Shown here in pieces: positions 1-11,973 of a DNA stretch of 64,000 nucleotides. The translations under genes and the position numbers were made by a program. Each line of letters opens with the position of its first letter. The first letter of the stretch is position 1. Origin of the DNA: Clavulina sp. PMI_390 (lineage: Eukaryota > Basidiomycota > Agaricomycetes > Cantharellales > Hydnaceae); NCBI GenBank assembly GCA_015039315.1, contig WIDE01000086.1:80111-144110 (forward strand). The letters run 5' to 3'. The notes below the pieces were generated by a model. That model was not told the origin of the DNA, did no database searches, and saw only the letters and a list, made by a program, of their open reading frames with translations.

Positions 1-17
1 TCCATCACCACGCAGGG

Positions 18-1735
18 ATGACGGGTTAGACAGGCTTGCCGGCCGAGATCGCGAAGCATGTACTTCACAACTTCCATCCTCGTCTCAATCCAATCATAGG
101 GCAGCTCTATCTTGGACTGCCCAGCGATCGGGCCAATCAGGATCTGTTGAACTGCGTCCGCGTGTCTCGCCAGTTTCAAGCAATCGTGGAACCTATGTTA
201 TATCACGAGATTTTTATAACCGTACCCGACGACGAAGATAGCGGGTATTCGTTCCATGTGTTACGAAAATTCACTCGAACACTGGTTGAGCGCCCCCACT
301 TTAGGGAATATGTGCACACTTTTTCTATCCCCGTTCTAGGCAGGGATTTAGATGATGCCGAGGTCCTAATCAACGATTGCAACAAGAGCTGCAGTCAGAG
401 TGAACTCGAAAGTGCGTTTACAACAGAGGAGGCGTCGCTCTCTGAAATGGCGCAAATATTGGAGGCCCTTGGCGAGATGGGTCTGCCAAACGGCCTCGTC
501 GCACGCGGGGGACCAAACGGTCTTCTTCTCGCTCTCTTACATATGCTCCCTAAATTACAGCGGCTCATTATCGGCGCCCGGGCCGAGCTTGGCCTCCTTG
601 CAAAGTCGTGCATGGGAGCCTTCGCTGGTGGCGTCCCTGCAGGTCTCTTGTCAATTTCGGAACTTTCTATCTCATATGATCCTACCGCAAACCAGCCCGA
701 GGTGAGTGCGGTAGTTACCGTCCCAGATAGCATTCGTCTTACGTGTATTTCTAGGGTGGGTTTGAGACTCAAGAGGTCATTCCATTTTTGATTCTGCCGT
801 CACTTCGCATTCTCACTGTGGAGGGTTTCGCTGGGGAGGATGACGACGAAATCGATGAAGAGGGCGATCTCCCACGACTTAAAGTGCATGTAGCAGTTTC
901 TCCGAAAGGGGATTCTGGTCCACTGCCTTCGAGCTTGATCAAGACACCAACTGGGTATGCGATGCTGGAAAAATCATCTTCCATCAAAGAGCTTCGTCTT
1001 ATTGGATCGGTTGTTCCCTGCTCGCTAATCGACAAGATTCTGGCCGTCCCTACGGAACTAGAGACCTTCGAATACGACGTTGGGGCGGGAACTGTTGGCT
1101 ACACTCCATTTCGCCCTGAGGAACTTGTTCCAGGTCTCCTGAGCCAAGCACAGTCGCTAAAAGAACTAAGTATATCCACGGGGATGGGGGTTCTGGATAT
1201 GGACGAAGACGACCCGTTTATCGGCTCGCTATCAGACATGATGGTGTTGCAGACCCTCCAAATCACCGATCACATTCTATTGCCCAGTGTCAATGGCGGA
1301 GACGAGACAAACGATCACGACGATAGTGATGGAAGTGAAAGAGAAGAAGAAGATCAGGATCAGCATCCTCCCTCACTATCTACTCGCAACCCTATGGACT
1401 CGCTTCTTCCTCCAAATCTTGTTTCTCTTACAATCCATATCGGAGACCGTCCACTCGATGAATTCCTCGCACTGACTGGGCTTCCGGGAAGCCTCAGCTG
1501 GACACAGCAACGAATTCCCAAGCTTGCCAGCGTTTCAGTGTATGGGGACAATCGTCCTCCCGAGGAAAGGTTAGCTCAGATTCTCAAAGGGGTGCCTCAA
1601 CTTCATCCACCAATCAGGTTCTCATGCTTTGTGAGTTTTGAAACTTTCTGAGGAATACACCTTACTTACCATGCGGTACTGATTCACTTTGTTGTCAAGG
1701 GCATTGTTAATGAGGCAGAGCAACAACAAAAATGA
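18..1735 (+). pseudogene. F-box-like/LRR-type protein with a nonsense codon at position 4 (copy A)
   Basis: Paralogue of the F-box-like genes at 54-62 kb. An F-box-like N-terminus (LPAEI...LLNCVRVSRQF, then MLYHEIF where paralogues have LLYRDV) precedes a leucine-rich region with an acidic insert near residue 360. Such proteins usually offer substrates to SCF ubiquitin ligases; that role is inferred from the family. Exons are 18-701, 755-1630 and 1700-1735. The first intron (702-754, GTGAGT...CTAG) has the same place and phase as in all paralogues, and exon 2 opens with GGFETQEVIPF. The last intron starts at the conserved GTGAGT at 1631; the final exon would read GIVNEAEQQQK. The paralogue start M-G-x-W-x-D-L-P aligns exactly with ATG ACG GGT TAG ACA GGC TTG CCG at 18-41, so the Trp codon TGG is now TAG. 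The rest is open and would give about 531 residues. Either this copy is dead, or a start or exon left of the window replaces it: TTAG at 26-29 could also be a splice acceptor. Confidence 0.75.
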
Positions 1736-2864
1736 AGATAGCATAGAAGCGCGGAGAATATCAAAATATACTCGTACCATTAGCTACGTCTGAGCTTGAA
1801 GTAATTTCTCGACATGACACGAGCGGCTTAGGAGATGGTATGAATGGTGACAGTAAGGGGCAAAGTCTGAACGGTTTGAACTCCGCGTCGGAAGGCTTGA
1901 ACCGAGTCCCCAAAGCGACAGACCCCCAGATCAAGTGGGCATTGAGAGAGCCATAGGATTAGGCGGGGAATCCTTCCAACCTGAGACGTTCAGCTTCATC
2001 CACAGAGTGAACACCTAGGGGAAGTTGTCTTCCTCCAAACACCGATATCGCTCAATGGACGAACACCCGCCTTTAAAACGATCCTTGCTCACCAGAATAA
2101 GCAAGCGGTAGCCCTCAAGGCGTTCGGCGGGCTCAGAAGGTCTCGTGGGTTAGGCCCGTGTTATTTCTAGGGGCTCAAGCAACTCGATCTGTCAACAAAT
2201 GCTCCCTGCAATGAGGCGATGGGCATTTGATCGGATCATCTAGGTTTCCCAGGGAACAAGTCAGATTTGACAGAATCAATATGAGGGATGAGAATAGCTG
2301 TCATAACCGCCCTTGAGATCCATGTCTCTGACATAACCGCCGGGCGCTGGAGTCTATAATCTAGAATAAACACGTTAGTAATCATGGTGAACATAACATG
2401 CCCGGCACCATTTGGATGTAGATAATGCATCAACATATATGATTGTAGAGAAAGCCAGTCAAAGAGCAGTGTTGCAAAAAGCCTCATAGTACTAGAGATG
2501 TAATGGCGGACTCTTGGAGGATCTAGCAGCAATGAAGAGGTCTCATGCACGCGAATCGGAAGGAGAAGAAGTGTGGGATGTACAACGATTCACGAAAAAA
2601 GCCAGTCAAGCGTGACGTGGTGGAGAACCATTGCTGGGAGTTCGAGCAGAGAAGCTCTCCACCCTGTGAGGATGTGCGCTTAGGAAAAACAAGCACCGCA
2701 TCGAGAGGCAGATCAGAATATGGGGCAAAAGAAGTATATGATTTCAAGGGGGGAAAAGCAGCCAAGAGACATAATGTTGGTGAGCCGCCTGTCGGCTCAC
2801 CTCGCCCCGTGCCGCAACTCATCCAACGGCAAAATACAACAGCAGGTTGGGGTCATGGTCATGT
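1736..2864. other. Intergenic, no gene seen
   Basis: This lies between the end of F-box-like copy A and the 3' end of the first NCWWWAQ gene, which converge. Short open frames occur on both strands, but none shows a recognisable motif, splice pattern or paralogue in the window. I see nothing else here. Confidence 0.5.
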
Positions 2865-4124
2865 CTAGAGAGACTGAGAGCCACCAGCTAGTCCCAATGG
2901 CGAGGCTTTGTATTTTGCGATCTCGGCTAAAGCCGCTTCAAGCTGTCGTGCAGTCGCGTCTGCACGTGCAGATTCGAAGTTGGCTCGGTGAGCCTCGGCT
3001 TTTGCACGGGCTTCTGCTTCATCACGTTCCGACTGGAGGCGAACTCGTGTAGAGTAATCTTCAATAGCTTTGGCCGCCCGTATCTCCTAGAAAGGGAAGA
3101 GGGGGAATTGCGTTAGCATTGCAAGGTAGCGCAAATCGAGCATGCTTCGCCGGCCGGGAGTACAGGAGGCCGCGCGGCCACAACTGAGGAGACGTACGAG
3201 GGCGCGATATTGTTCCAAAGCCTTTGTTGTATCACCCATTATGAGATCTTCATTGAGCACAATATTGACACGGAGATATTGCGGGTACTGCATTATGATC
3301 TTGGGGTTCTCAACCCGCTCAAAGAACTTCTCGAGTTCTTGGACTTTGTGAAGCGAGGGATCACCAGAACGGCGCAGCCGCAGAAGCAACAAAAGCACGG
3401 ATTGAGCCCACCACCAGCAGTTTGTACTGGCAAACTGGTACCTGGGTGCAACGAAGGACACCGCTTTCATGGCTAGAATTACCTCATATAATGTGATAAG
3501 TTTTATATCGGGGTCACGTTGCTGAGGGCAGGCAAAATCAAACACGACCCCGCTTTTGGCGGTGAAGTTGGAGCTTGGATTGCCTTTGGTATTCGTCCAA
3601 AACTCATTAACTGGCACTTTGGGAGAATGTAACCAGCGGATTGTGTCCCGGCCATCTCCGAAGGGAATATGCAAAGAGTTTTTTGTCAATTCAGAAGACA
3701 GCGGTGTTGGATTACCATGATCGGAAACTTCACTTGGCTCTACTGAGCCGCTTTGTCTTTTGCTGGGGGTAGCGGGCTGCAAGGCCTTGTTAGGATAGTC
3801 GCTCGGAATCGTGCATCGCTCAGCAACGAGAATATGGATCCCAGAAGCCTTGTTTTCCTGGTACTCTTCGACTTCAAGGACTAGTGTTTGATGGAACACT
3901 TTTTGGAGGCAATTGCTCTTTGTGATAGCGATGCGCCGGATGTGGTAATGGCGATGTACATCTGGAGAGTTGGTGACACTCCCAACCAGAATGGATTTGG
4001 CAATCACCTCGATGTATTGTGGTTTGCTGAGGATTTCAGGGATAGGAGAGTCCATGTTCATGGGGGGCCCAGGGAAGCAGTATGTGGCGATATGGTGGAG
4101 CACCGAGGAAAAGAAATGCGGCAT
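2865..4124 (-). CDS. NCWWWAQ-family protein 1 (unknown function, C-terminal coiled coil)
   Basis: I do not recognise this family by name. Two exons, 3198-4124 and 2865-3086, are joined by a 111-bp phase-0 intron (GTACGT...CTAG), giving 382 residues. Visible blocks are a hydrophobic N-terminus ending PGPP, MDSPIPEIL (24-32), SPDVHRHYHIRRIAITKS (53-70), FHQTLVLEVE (77-86), HILVAER (97-103), DGRDTIRW (157-164), SGVVFDF (191-197), and NCWWWAQ (235-241) heading a Leu-rich helix. EKFFERVENP follows, then FERVENP-type text ends exon 1. Exon 2 encodes a charged Ala/Arg/Glu helix that looks like a coiled coil. His78, His97 and Cys236 are kept in all intact paralogues, which suggests a catalytic or metal site; a permuted papain-like fold is my hypothesis. 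ATG 4124 matches paralogues, but a TATATA sits directly before it, so Met24 (4055) may be the real start. Confidence 0.85.
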
Positions 4125-4130
4125 TATATA
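4125..4130 (-). promoter_or_regulatory. TATA-like box touching the first ATG of NCWWWAQ protein 1
   Basis: TATATA lies immediately upstream of the 4124 ATG. Paralogues at 34.2 and 49.4 kb have the same arrangement. A TATA box normally works about 30 nt before the transcript start, so the mRNA could begin inside the annotated first 24 codons. Confidence 0.45.
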
Positions 4131-6780
4131 TGGTGCTCACCCTCTGACAGGACGGCAGCAAATCGCAACAACGCGGATTGGGATTGGGAGGAAGCTTTGC
4201 AGTATGATAGGCCAGCGTGACGCTACAAGGAGCACGTTCATTAGCGCAGTTCCAGGCGATTCTCGTGAAGCTGACCTTAGAACCGATGACACGACGAGGA
4301 AAACCGATGGGGAGACCCAGAGGATGCTCGATGGGCCTCAAGTCGCTGGCTAAAAACTAAGGGCTGGCGCGGGGTTCTGCTCAAACGCCCTCAAAGTAGA
4401 TCCATGCAGACTAAAGAGCCCTTTGAGAATATATTACCCAAATGATGGCACCATATCAGCAGGGGTGGATCCCTGGTACTTTCTATCGCGCGGCGACTGA
4501 TGGCGGTCCTGAGATGTCAAGCGAGGGAAATTGTTGGCTTCTACTGAATGCAATTCTAGTTCCTCGTTTTTGGAGATCATGCGGTATACGGACCTAAAGT
4601 TGCGATCGGAGAGGCCTCCGTTGGGACTGGGGGTGTATTATGCACATATGATGGGCCATTATTGAGCAAGCAGGAGTCATGGAGGTCGCTCGAAGAGCTA
4701 ATTGAAATGAGTAATTTCTAGATGGCTTAATATCCATCCAAGCGTAGAGATAAGGTGGTCAGGCTGAAAACACAAGGCAATGTTGTGGTCTGTATATCGT
4801 GTAAACCTCCTCCATGCTCCATGCTCGTGACTCCAGCGAGGGGAAATCACTATCTCTTGACCCGTATCCACATGTATTGCTGCATTGAGACATAATGCAT
4901 CTGTCTCAGCTGATCAACCCTCAGCTCCTGGCCACCAAGCGCCGCTCGCTACAACCTCGAGCCCTTCAGCGATCTTCGCTATCTCCTCACTAGGCAACCT
5001 TTCCAGCTTCCTCCTTCCTTTCTTCCCCACAGAATCTCCCCGAATAAATGCTTCGCTAGCAACTCATGCCCCCTCCCTTGCTAGCTGTTTCTTTTTCCAT
5101 GCGTTGGATGCTGTCGTCTATGATGTTGCTCAGCTTCTAGCTCTTCTTGTTCTTGGATGCGACAACCACAACAGCCACCGTCATAAAACTATTTCACCAG
5201 AACCAAGCACATAGGCTCCCCTTGCGATTTACCACTTCTCACATCTTCCCCTCAATTTGGGAGGTCCAATGCTGGCGGATCCCATCATTGGATCGATGGG
5301 GTGCCGCGGGAGTGCCGAGGCATCGCCAGCTGTGCAAATTCTCCAGCGGCCGCCCTGGAATTCAGTTATGAACCGTTTGTGCGCCAGCGTATGTGTATCG
5401 CTTTATTACGAAATTAGGTCTGCAGAGAGACTCTAGTCGCCTGTAAATATCAAGGTACGCGACTACACCTTCGTGTATTTCGACCTTTTCCCAGGAACTC
5501 TTGCGCAGTGTGGGTTTTGATATCAAGAGAAAGCATCGCCTGAAGCCATGATTCGGAGATCAGCTTTTTGAAATTAACGAATGTATTGAAAAAGCTGAAT
5601 CCCAAAATGTATACAGTATAGCGAGCTGCCCCAGAGCCTCAAGAATGGATCCACAAGGGTACAGAGTTTGCACGCATATGAGGCAAGGATGTATCGGGCC
5701 GGTTAGGTCCTCCTGGGATCATCCCCATGTCCTAAGAGGCTTTACAGTGTTGGGATGGGATACTGCCGTGAACCAGATCTGGGAGTTGATTGGCAACGAG
5801 CGAACGCTCGCGGCAGGGACCGAGCTCATCTCTAACACAAGGCCCTGGCGATGAAGCTAATAAGATTACCATGCCGCGAACCTATCAAGGAAGGGTCCAT
5901 GGCTCACTGACGGCACAGTCATCCCTCGAGCCATTGATATGATGGCAAATGCCCTCTGGACGCGAGGCTTACTATTCTGGCATAATGATTGCCCGAGGCG
6001 GTCCACTGGCTGCCATCGAAACCCTTCCATCATCGATCGTCCAAAATATATTTCCTCCGATCACCCCACGAGCGCAAGCGGTCACTGATGCCAAGGCCTC
6101 GCAACGCAGCAACAATTGGGGATGGATTGGTATTTATGTGGTAACACTCTGATTGGCAGCCGATGCGGCACTGGAGGCGACGTTAGACATTGAAGAGCGG
6201 GGGGATGATCGGTATGGGTGGTCTTGGATCAGTGATAATCGGTCCACATAATTTGGTGAGCCGAAATGATAATGTATTGTCCTTGAGAGGACCATTTTCA
6301 TAGCTTGGTCAGTAAGGTCAATCGAGTCTAGAAACGAAGACATCCCTCCAGTCCGACCGAGATGACGGGTAACATGTATAGCAAGCCTAACAACAAATAA
6401 ACGAGTCGGATAAGGATTCTGGAAGCTTACGGTGAAAGAATCCGAGAAGAAGGAAGTCGTCATACATCATCAACGGGGAAATAGAGACTCTTTCAAACAC
6501 AGCACGAAAGGAACGAACTAGACGCATCCAGATAGGGGAAAATGATCGAAAGGAATGTTGAGCCAGAAAGCGACCGGTCGCTATCTTAGATGGAAACCAA
6601 ACCAAAGAAAAAAAACGAGCTAGCTGCCAAATGAGTAGGATTTGAAGGTCTAACTGAGCAGTCCAGCGGGACTAGGTACCCAGACCATTCGTACTCGGCT
6701 TGTTGTTAACCCTAAGACAGATAACCCCGAGGACGGGGATCCCTGCGTCAGGCCGTGGGTGCACAGAAAAAGGCCCGGGG
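4131..6780. other. Intergenic, no convincing gene
   Basis: This is the spacer between the first two NCWWWAQ genes of the left array. The longest open frames are 4885-5214 (+, 109 codons), 5645-5854 (+, 69 codons) and 6134-6463 (-, 109 codons). None shows a known motif, a paralogue here or a clear splice structure. A degenerate gene around 5.6-6.2 kb cannot be excluded. Confidence 0.45.
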
Positions 6781-7972
6781 CTACGCGTGTCGCTGAACTG
6801 GAGCGGCGGGAACGCGGGCGGCTTTGAGATTTTCAATCTCAGCACGAGCTGCTTCGAGCTGTCGCGCAGTTGTGTCAGCGCGCGCGATTGCAGAATTAGC
6901 TCGATCAGCCTCAGCATTCGCTCGAGCTTCCGCAGCATCGCGCTCCAAATGGAGTCTAGCTCGGGCATAGTGGCCCTCCAAGGCTTTGGCAGCCTGTTTT
7001 CCCTAAGCAATGGTAATGGTATTGAGCTTCTTGGGAGACCACAGCAATATGAGATAAACCACAGAAAACGGCAGCCTGGAACGAGAAGTCGTTATCAAAA
7101 GTGAGAAGACTTACAAGCGCACGAAATTCGGCCAATGCCCGCGTCGTATCCCTCAGGATCAACTCTTCGTTGAGCGTAACTCGGAGACGAAGGTATTTGG
7201 GGTATTGCATTAAAACCCTGGGATTCTCAATTTTTTCGAAAAATCTCTCGGATTCCTGAACATCGCTGAGCGTGAGGGAGGGACCCTCGCTAAACTGTAG
7301 CCGGAGGAGAAGCAAAAGGACGCATTGAGCCCACCACCAGCAGTTGGTGCTAACGAATTGGTATCTGGGTGCAACGAGAGATACCGCATTCATGGCAAGG
7401 ATAACGTCGTGGAGTGTAAGGGAGCAGGCGGCTTCCCTTGGGCAGCCGGCAAAGTCGAAGACGACACCACTCTTGGCAGTAAACTCGGAACTTGGATTGC
7501 CTTTTGTATTGTTCCAGAATTCCTTCACCGGAGTGTAGACAGACTTCAAGAAACGGATAGAGTCCCGACCGTCTCCGTAGGGAATGTTTAAGGAGTCCCT
7601 TGTGGAGTCAGAAGAAGCAGATGAAGGATTCCACCCTGGGCGGGGACTGCCGACTCGGGCTGGGACATCTTGTCCGCCCGCCTGGTACGACTGCGCCTCC
7701 CGCTTTTTAGGGTAGTCACAAGGGATAGTGCATCGCTCAGCGACTAGAAGGTGAAGTATTGATGGGTGGTTGCCTTCTCCGTCCTCGACTTCGAGCACAA
7801 GAGTTTGATGGAAGACCTTTTGTACACGGTTACTTTTAGTGATAGCGACTCGCCGAACGCGGTAGCCACGATACACGTCGGGTGAACGAGATACGCTACC
7901 CTCGAGGATGAATTTTGCAACAACATCGATATATTGTGGTTTATCGAGGATTTCAGGGATAGGTGAGAGCAT
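6781..7972 (-). CDS. NCWWWAQ-family protein 2
   Basis: Exon 1 ends at 7115 and exon 2 is 6781-7002. A 112-bp phase-0 intron (GTAAGT...TTAG) sits at the family position. From Met at 7972 (MLSPIPEIL) the product is 359 residues. It has VYRGYRVRRVAITKS, FHQTLVLEVE, HLLVAERCT, DGRDSIRF, SGVVFDF, VILAMNAVSLVAPRYQF, NCWWWAQCVLLLLLRL and FFEKIENP, then a coiled-coil exon rich in ERDAAEARANAEA-type heptads. The upstream DNA still aligns with the paralogue N-terminus (ISNSLLCRPLA against IFSTLLHHLA), but the usual ATG is lost. An in-frame ATG at 8074 would add 34 residues. A TATATAAA about 70 nt upstream of 7972 favours the shorter start. Function is unknown; it is the second of four evenly spaced minus-strand copies. 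Confidence 0.85.
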
Positions 7973-8038
7973 TGCTGCAGGATTATGAGTTGGAAGTGTT
8001 GCAAGGGGGCGGCAAAGGAGTGAGTTTGAGATGCGATC

Positions 8039-8046
8039 TATATAAA
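8039..8046 (-). promoter_or_regulatory. TATA-like box upstream of NCWWWAQ protein 2
   Basis: TATATAAA on the plus strand reads TTTATATA on the coding strand. It lies about 67-74 nt before the 7972 ATG, a normal spacing for TATA, short leader and start codon. It occupies the same aligned place as the TATA boxes of proteins 1, 5 and 7. Confidence 0.45.
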
Positions 8047-10796
8047 CGCCTCTGGAGGGGAGTCCCTCTCGCATGAGGGCGACAAGCCACGACCCAAAGG
8101 CTCTTTGAACCAGGCGCTAGGCGTATGGGGAGGCTGATGAACCTGAGCACATGGGTTGGCGGTGATTCGCTGATTGACGTCCCTAGGGGTGTAGGGCTGC
8201 CGCACCACTCAACGCGGAATGCTGGGCCTCTCGGGTAGATTCTCAAGAGTGTAAAGCAACAACAGCACTGCTGCTCGTGATGGGTCACCAATAGGCTCGT
8301 GTTTCCCACCCGATGGGAGGAGGTCGGCTAAACGCGCCCTCATTTAGAGACCGTGCGTCCGGTTTTTGCATGGAGCCGCAATGAAACAAAGCTCCTTCGT
8401 TGACGATGCCTAATGTGGTTTCTTGGGGTTCAAGGCTGAGATGAAAGGCTGTGGAGAGTTTTCGTATCAGGCGAGCCGAGATATTTCAGTCGCATCAGCG
8501 CTCTCCCCGAGATATTGGGGGCCTCAAAGCTACGGGTTGAGGGATCCCGATGGAGGCCAACCTACACTCGAGCCCGAAGGTCATGAGTCCCTCGCTTTAC
8601 CAGTCCCCGCGCTGTTAATATAGGGATGAGTGAAGACTGAAACAGGGCGTCATATCGTCCAACGTCGCATGCTAGCGACGATAGGCGATTAGGGCGCTGA
8701 AAGTGTGATGTTTGCCATTGTATTTGTTGCTAGCTCCTGTGTGCATGCAACCTGCCAAGCGCGCCTGATGAAGATATCACCCGAATCTTGGAGCCACCAC
8801 ACACCCCGCCCATTCGATTTACGCGCTAAGAGAGATAATCTATCGAGCTAGATCGGACCAGATCGAGCTTACCCCATTGTTTTGGTGGTTCATTGAATGA
8901 TCATGATCAGCTAGCTGAGTTGCATGCAACGGCTCTCTCCGCCGGTAAGAAAGTCTCGAAATGCAATCCGGGGAGGGTCCCTGCATTGATGTCGTCTGCC
9001 CAAGTGAATCGAAGGCTATAAAATACAAGCGAATACGGTAGTTAGTTGAGCATATCTGGCTATCGAGGGCCCACTATAAACGCAACTGTAACCGGCAGGC
9101 CAGTATCAGCCCATTCATAAGTTCTGGCATGCGAGTATAGCTAGTATTCCCACGACTTCAATCGGTAAAGAGTGCAGTAAAGAATAAGTATTTCATGCAC
9201 CTCTTGAAGAGATCATTAATGTGCTGACCCACGGTGTCGTCGAGAGCCAGCATTATGCTAACGCTATCTGGGCCCAAGATAACCTAATGAGGCAACGCGT
9301 CCAGCGAGATCAATGAGTCTTGTTATGGTGACCTCAGCCAAACTTACTTAGCTTTAGGGACTCCGATCCTCACTCGTACATCCGTGAAGAAAAAGAGAAT
9401 TTTCGAAGTATCATCTTTGACCACTACGGGTTACTCTGATAAAGTCGGTCAGATTGATCCCTTTCATTGACCCGCTCAACATGTCAGCTTCCCAGGTGCT
9501 TTTTTTTTAGTTTATCTCATTCACTACTCTTGGAGAGCGAGTAGAAACTTATCTGCACAAATGGTGGCTGGGCTGGCTGTGACGATGCAGCAGAATGTCC
9601 GGAAATACGTAGTGCAGCGACGCGAGCCTATGAAATGTTGAAACATCTTGGATTCGAGTCGAAATACTTAACGGACCCCTAGGCTACCAGAAAGAGGTTA
9701 CTCGGCGCACTGTTGCTTGTATCCGGTAATGGAATTGTCGAGAGCTACAACACCGGCTGCGTGCGCCCCGCAAAAGAATGTCGCGACATAGGCTCCATAG
9801 CCTCGCGATTTTCGCAAGGATGAACCTGATCCTCGCCTGCAAGGCTGTCCTGGCTGCTCGCAACCACGCTTTCTGCGTAACTGCACGCCAGTAGTGCCAC
9901 AGGAACCAGTGCAAAAGGCCATGGGATCTGGCTCCAATAATATTCATAGCGACTCTTGCAGGATAATCCACTCCATCTCCATGCCCACTTTATCCCTATA
10001 TTGTGGGGCTAAACGGTGAGTCTTGGTGATGGGCCGAGCCCTTCACCAGATGGGGCCTGAGGCGAGAAATTGGTGCAGAGTAGATACTAGAAAACCTCGA
10101 CGGCTATCCATTGCATTGAGTTAAATTAGCCATGGGAAGATTTCGTAGGCCGAGGTGATAAATTGATCGGCCTCATGATATCACCTGAAGCGGGAAGTAG
10201 CGCATCAGCCTTCCGGTGTCCTGGCAGGTCGCGAAGGTATCTCACACTCGGGATAGGGCTGAGGATTTGGCGAGAAACAAAAACCTATTCCATCAGCTTA
10301 GAACGAGAGGAACAAATGACCCTACCCGAGGTTCTCTGTGATGTCCAGTGTCCTGGGACTAACGAGTGTTCGGTGATGTGGCGCAGCGTTGTCGGCCAAG
10401 TGTTTATGTCTTGCACATCCAAGCAAAATAGACGATTGGCCTCGAGTTCTGGGAGTCCAATTTGATATTCAATGCGAAAAGTGGCCGGGTCAAAGGTAAA
10501 AAGGTGATTCGGTTGGAATTAATCTCATCGAAAGAAATGGAATACACCAGAACCTCCGTATAAAGTTTCAGGATGTAGAGCAAGGGTACAAACGATGTGA
10601 CATCCGCTTGGTGGTGCAGGGACTATATCCGAAGCTGCAGACCAATAATGAAGAAAATCAAACGAAATCAAGAAGAAAAGCCTCAGACTAGCGGCTTCAC
10701 TATAGAGCCGTCCGTCCACACGCGGGCGGATGGGGCTAGTGGAAAAGCGAGGTAGTCGGTCGCACGCTATACACGCTAATCAATGCGTTTTGTTGT
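8047..10796. other. Intergenic, no gene seen
   Basis: This spacer in the NCWWWAQ array has only short open frames without motifs. The overlapping frames at 9684-9971 (-) and the 100-codon frame at 10163-10465 (+) have no recognisable content. Confidence 0.45.
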
Positions 10797-11973
10797 TCAC
10801 GTCTGTTGAGATCGGAGATTTGCGAGCTCCGCAAGCGCAGCCTCATATTCTCTCTGCTTCCTTTCTGCTTTTAGCTGCGCAGCATTGGCCCGGGTAGTTT
10901 GAATCCTGAGTTGCTCAACAGCAGCATCGCGCTCGGCCGGGATAGAAGCTAGAGCTTGATGACGTTGAAGTGAAGCTTCTGCATCCCGGGCCTGTAGGCA
11001 AGAAAAGGAGATTCAGCATACTGTTTGGTTGAAAATGCAAACTTGGTGTAGAGAAGTTTCCGCGTGAAATAAAAGTCCCGCAACGCCTTAGGACGAGAAT
11101 AAACGGACTTACAAGGTTGAGATACTTTGCATGCGCCATTCCGGCATCTCTGAAGATGATCTTTTCATCAAGAATGAAATTGAGACCCAGATACCTGGGA
11201 TACTCCATGACAATGCCTGGGTTCTGTATTTTGTTGAAGAAATTTTCTTCAAGTTTGACTGTTGCCAAATTCTGGGTCGGATGGCGAAGTTGCAGGAGCA
11301 GGAGCAGGACGGTTTGCGCCCACCACCAGCAATTCGTAACGAAAAATTGATAAGCAGGAGAGACTAGGGTGACCGCTCTCATGGCCAGAATAACCTGATG
11401 GAGTGTTACTGTGGAAAGGCCACTGGGGGGCATGAAGTCGAAAACGACGCCATTATTGGCTTGAAAGTGAGCCTGACTATCACCCTTCGTGGAATTCCAG
11501 AAGGCCCCCTCCGGTTTGACCGTTCTTCCCCACCATCGAATAACATCACGTCCATCACCGGTAGGAAGTAAGTAGTCGTTAGTAGGATCAAACGACTCTG
11601 ATAACGGAAGCGTGATATTAGGAATCCCTTGGCCCCCATTTACGAGGGGATAGTCCCGTGGAGAAGTGCATCGCTCCGCCACGAGTATATGATACTCCCC
11701 GCAGTTGCCAGGCTCGTCAAGCTCGAGGACTAGAGTTTGGTGGTATATCTTCGATACCCGCTGGCTTTTGGTGATCGCAACGCGACGAAGGCGATAGCGA
11801 CGATGCACGTCTGGAGGATTAGCGACGCTCCCTTCCGTTATGGCTCGAGAAATGACTTCAATATACTGTGGCTTGTTGAGGATCTCTGGGATAGGTGAAT
11901 CCATACTTAGTGGCGGCCCAGGATAGAGGCAGCCAGCAGCGTAGTGCAACAGGGAAGAGAAGAAGTGGGGCAT
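10797..11973 (-). CDS. NCWWWAQ-family protein 3
   Basis: Exons are 11113-11973 and 10797-10991, with a 121-bp phase-0 intron (GTAAGT...ACAG). The product is 351 residues. It starts MPHFFSSLLHYAAG and reaches PGPPLSMDSPIPEIL. The conserved blocks follow in family order: VHRRYRLRRVAITKS, YHQTLVLELD, YHILVAERCT, GDGRDVIRWW, NGVVFDF, HQVILAMRAVTLVSPAYQF, NCWWWAQTVLLLLLQL and NFFNKIQNPGI. The last exon codes a charged helix (QALASIPAERDAAVEQL and on) ending LANLRSQQT. Only 17 residues separate the two conserved His residues, the shortest loop in the family. I chose ATG 11973 by alignment with protein 1; an upstream in-frame ATG at 12111 would add 46 residues with no family similarity. Function is unknown. 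Confidence 0.85.

Noticed and set aside
4885..5371. 109- and 74-codon plus-strand frames as a small gene
   Set aside because: Composition is biased, there is no paralogue or motif, and no consistent splice model.
5645..6152. Two plus-strand frames (69 and 67 codons) as exons of one gene
   Set aside because: They look somewhat protein-like, but I found no in-phase splice join and recognise no family.
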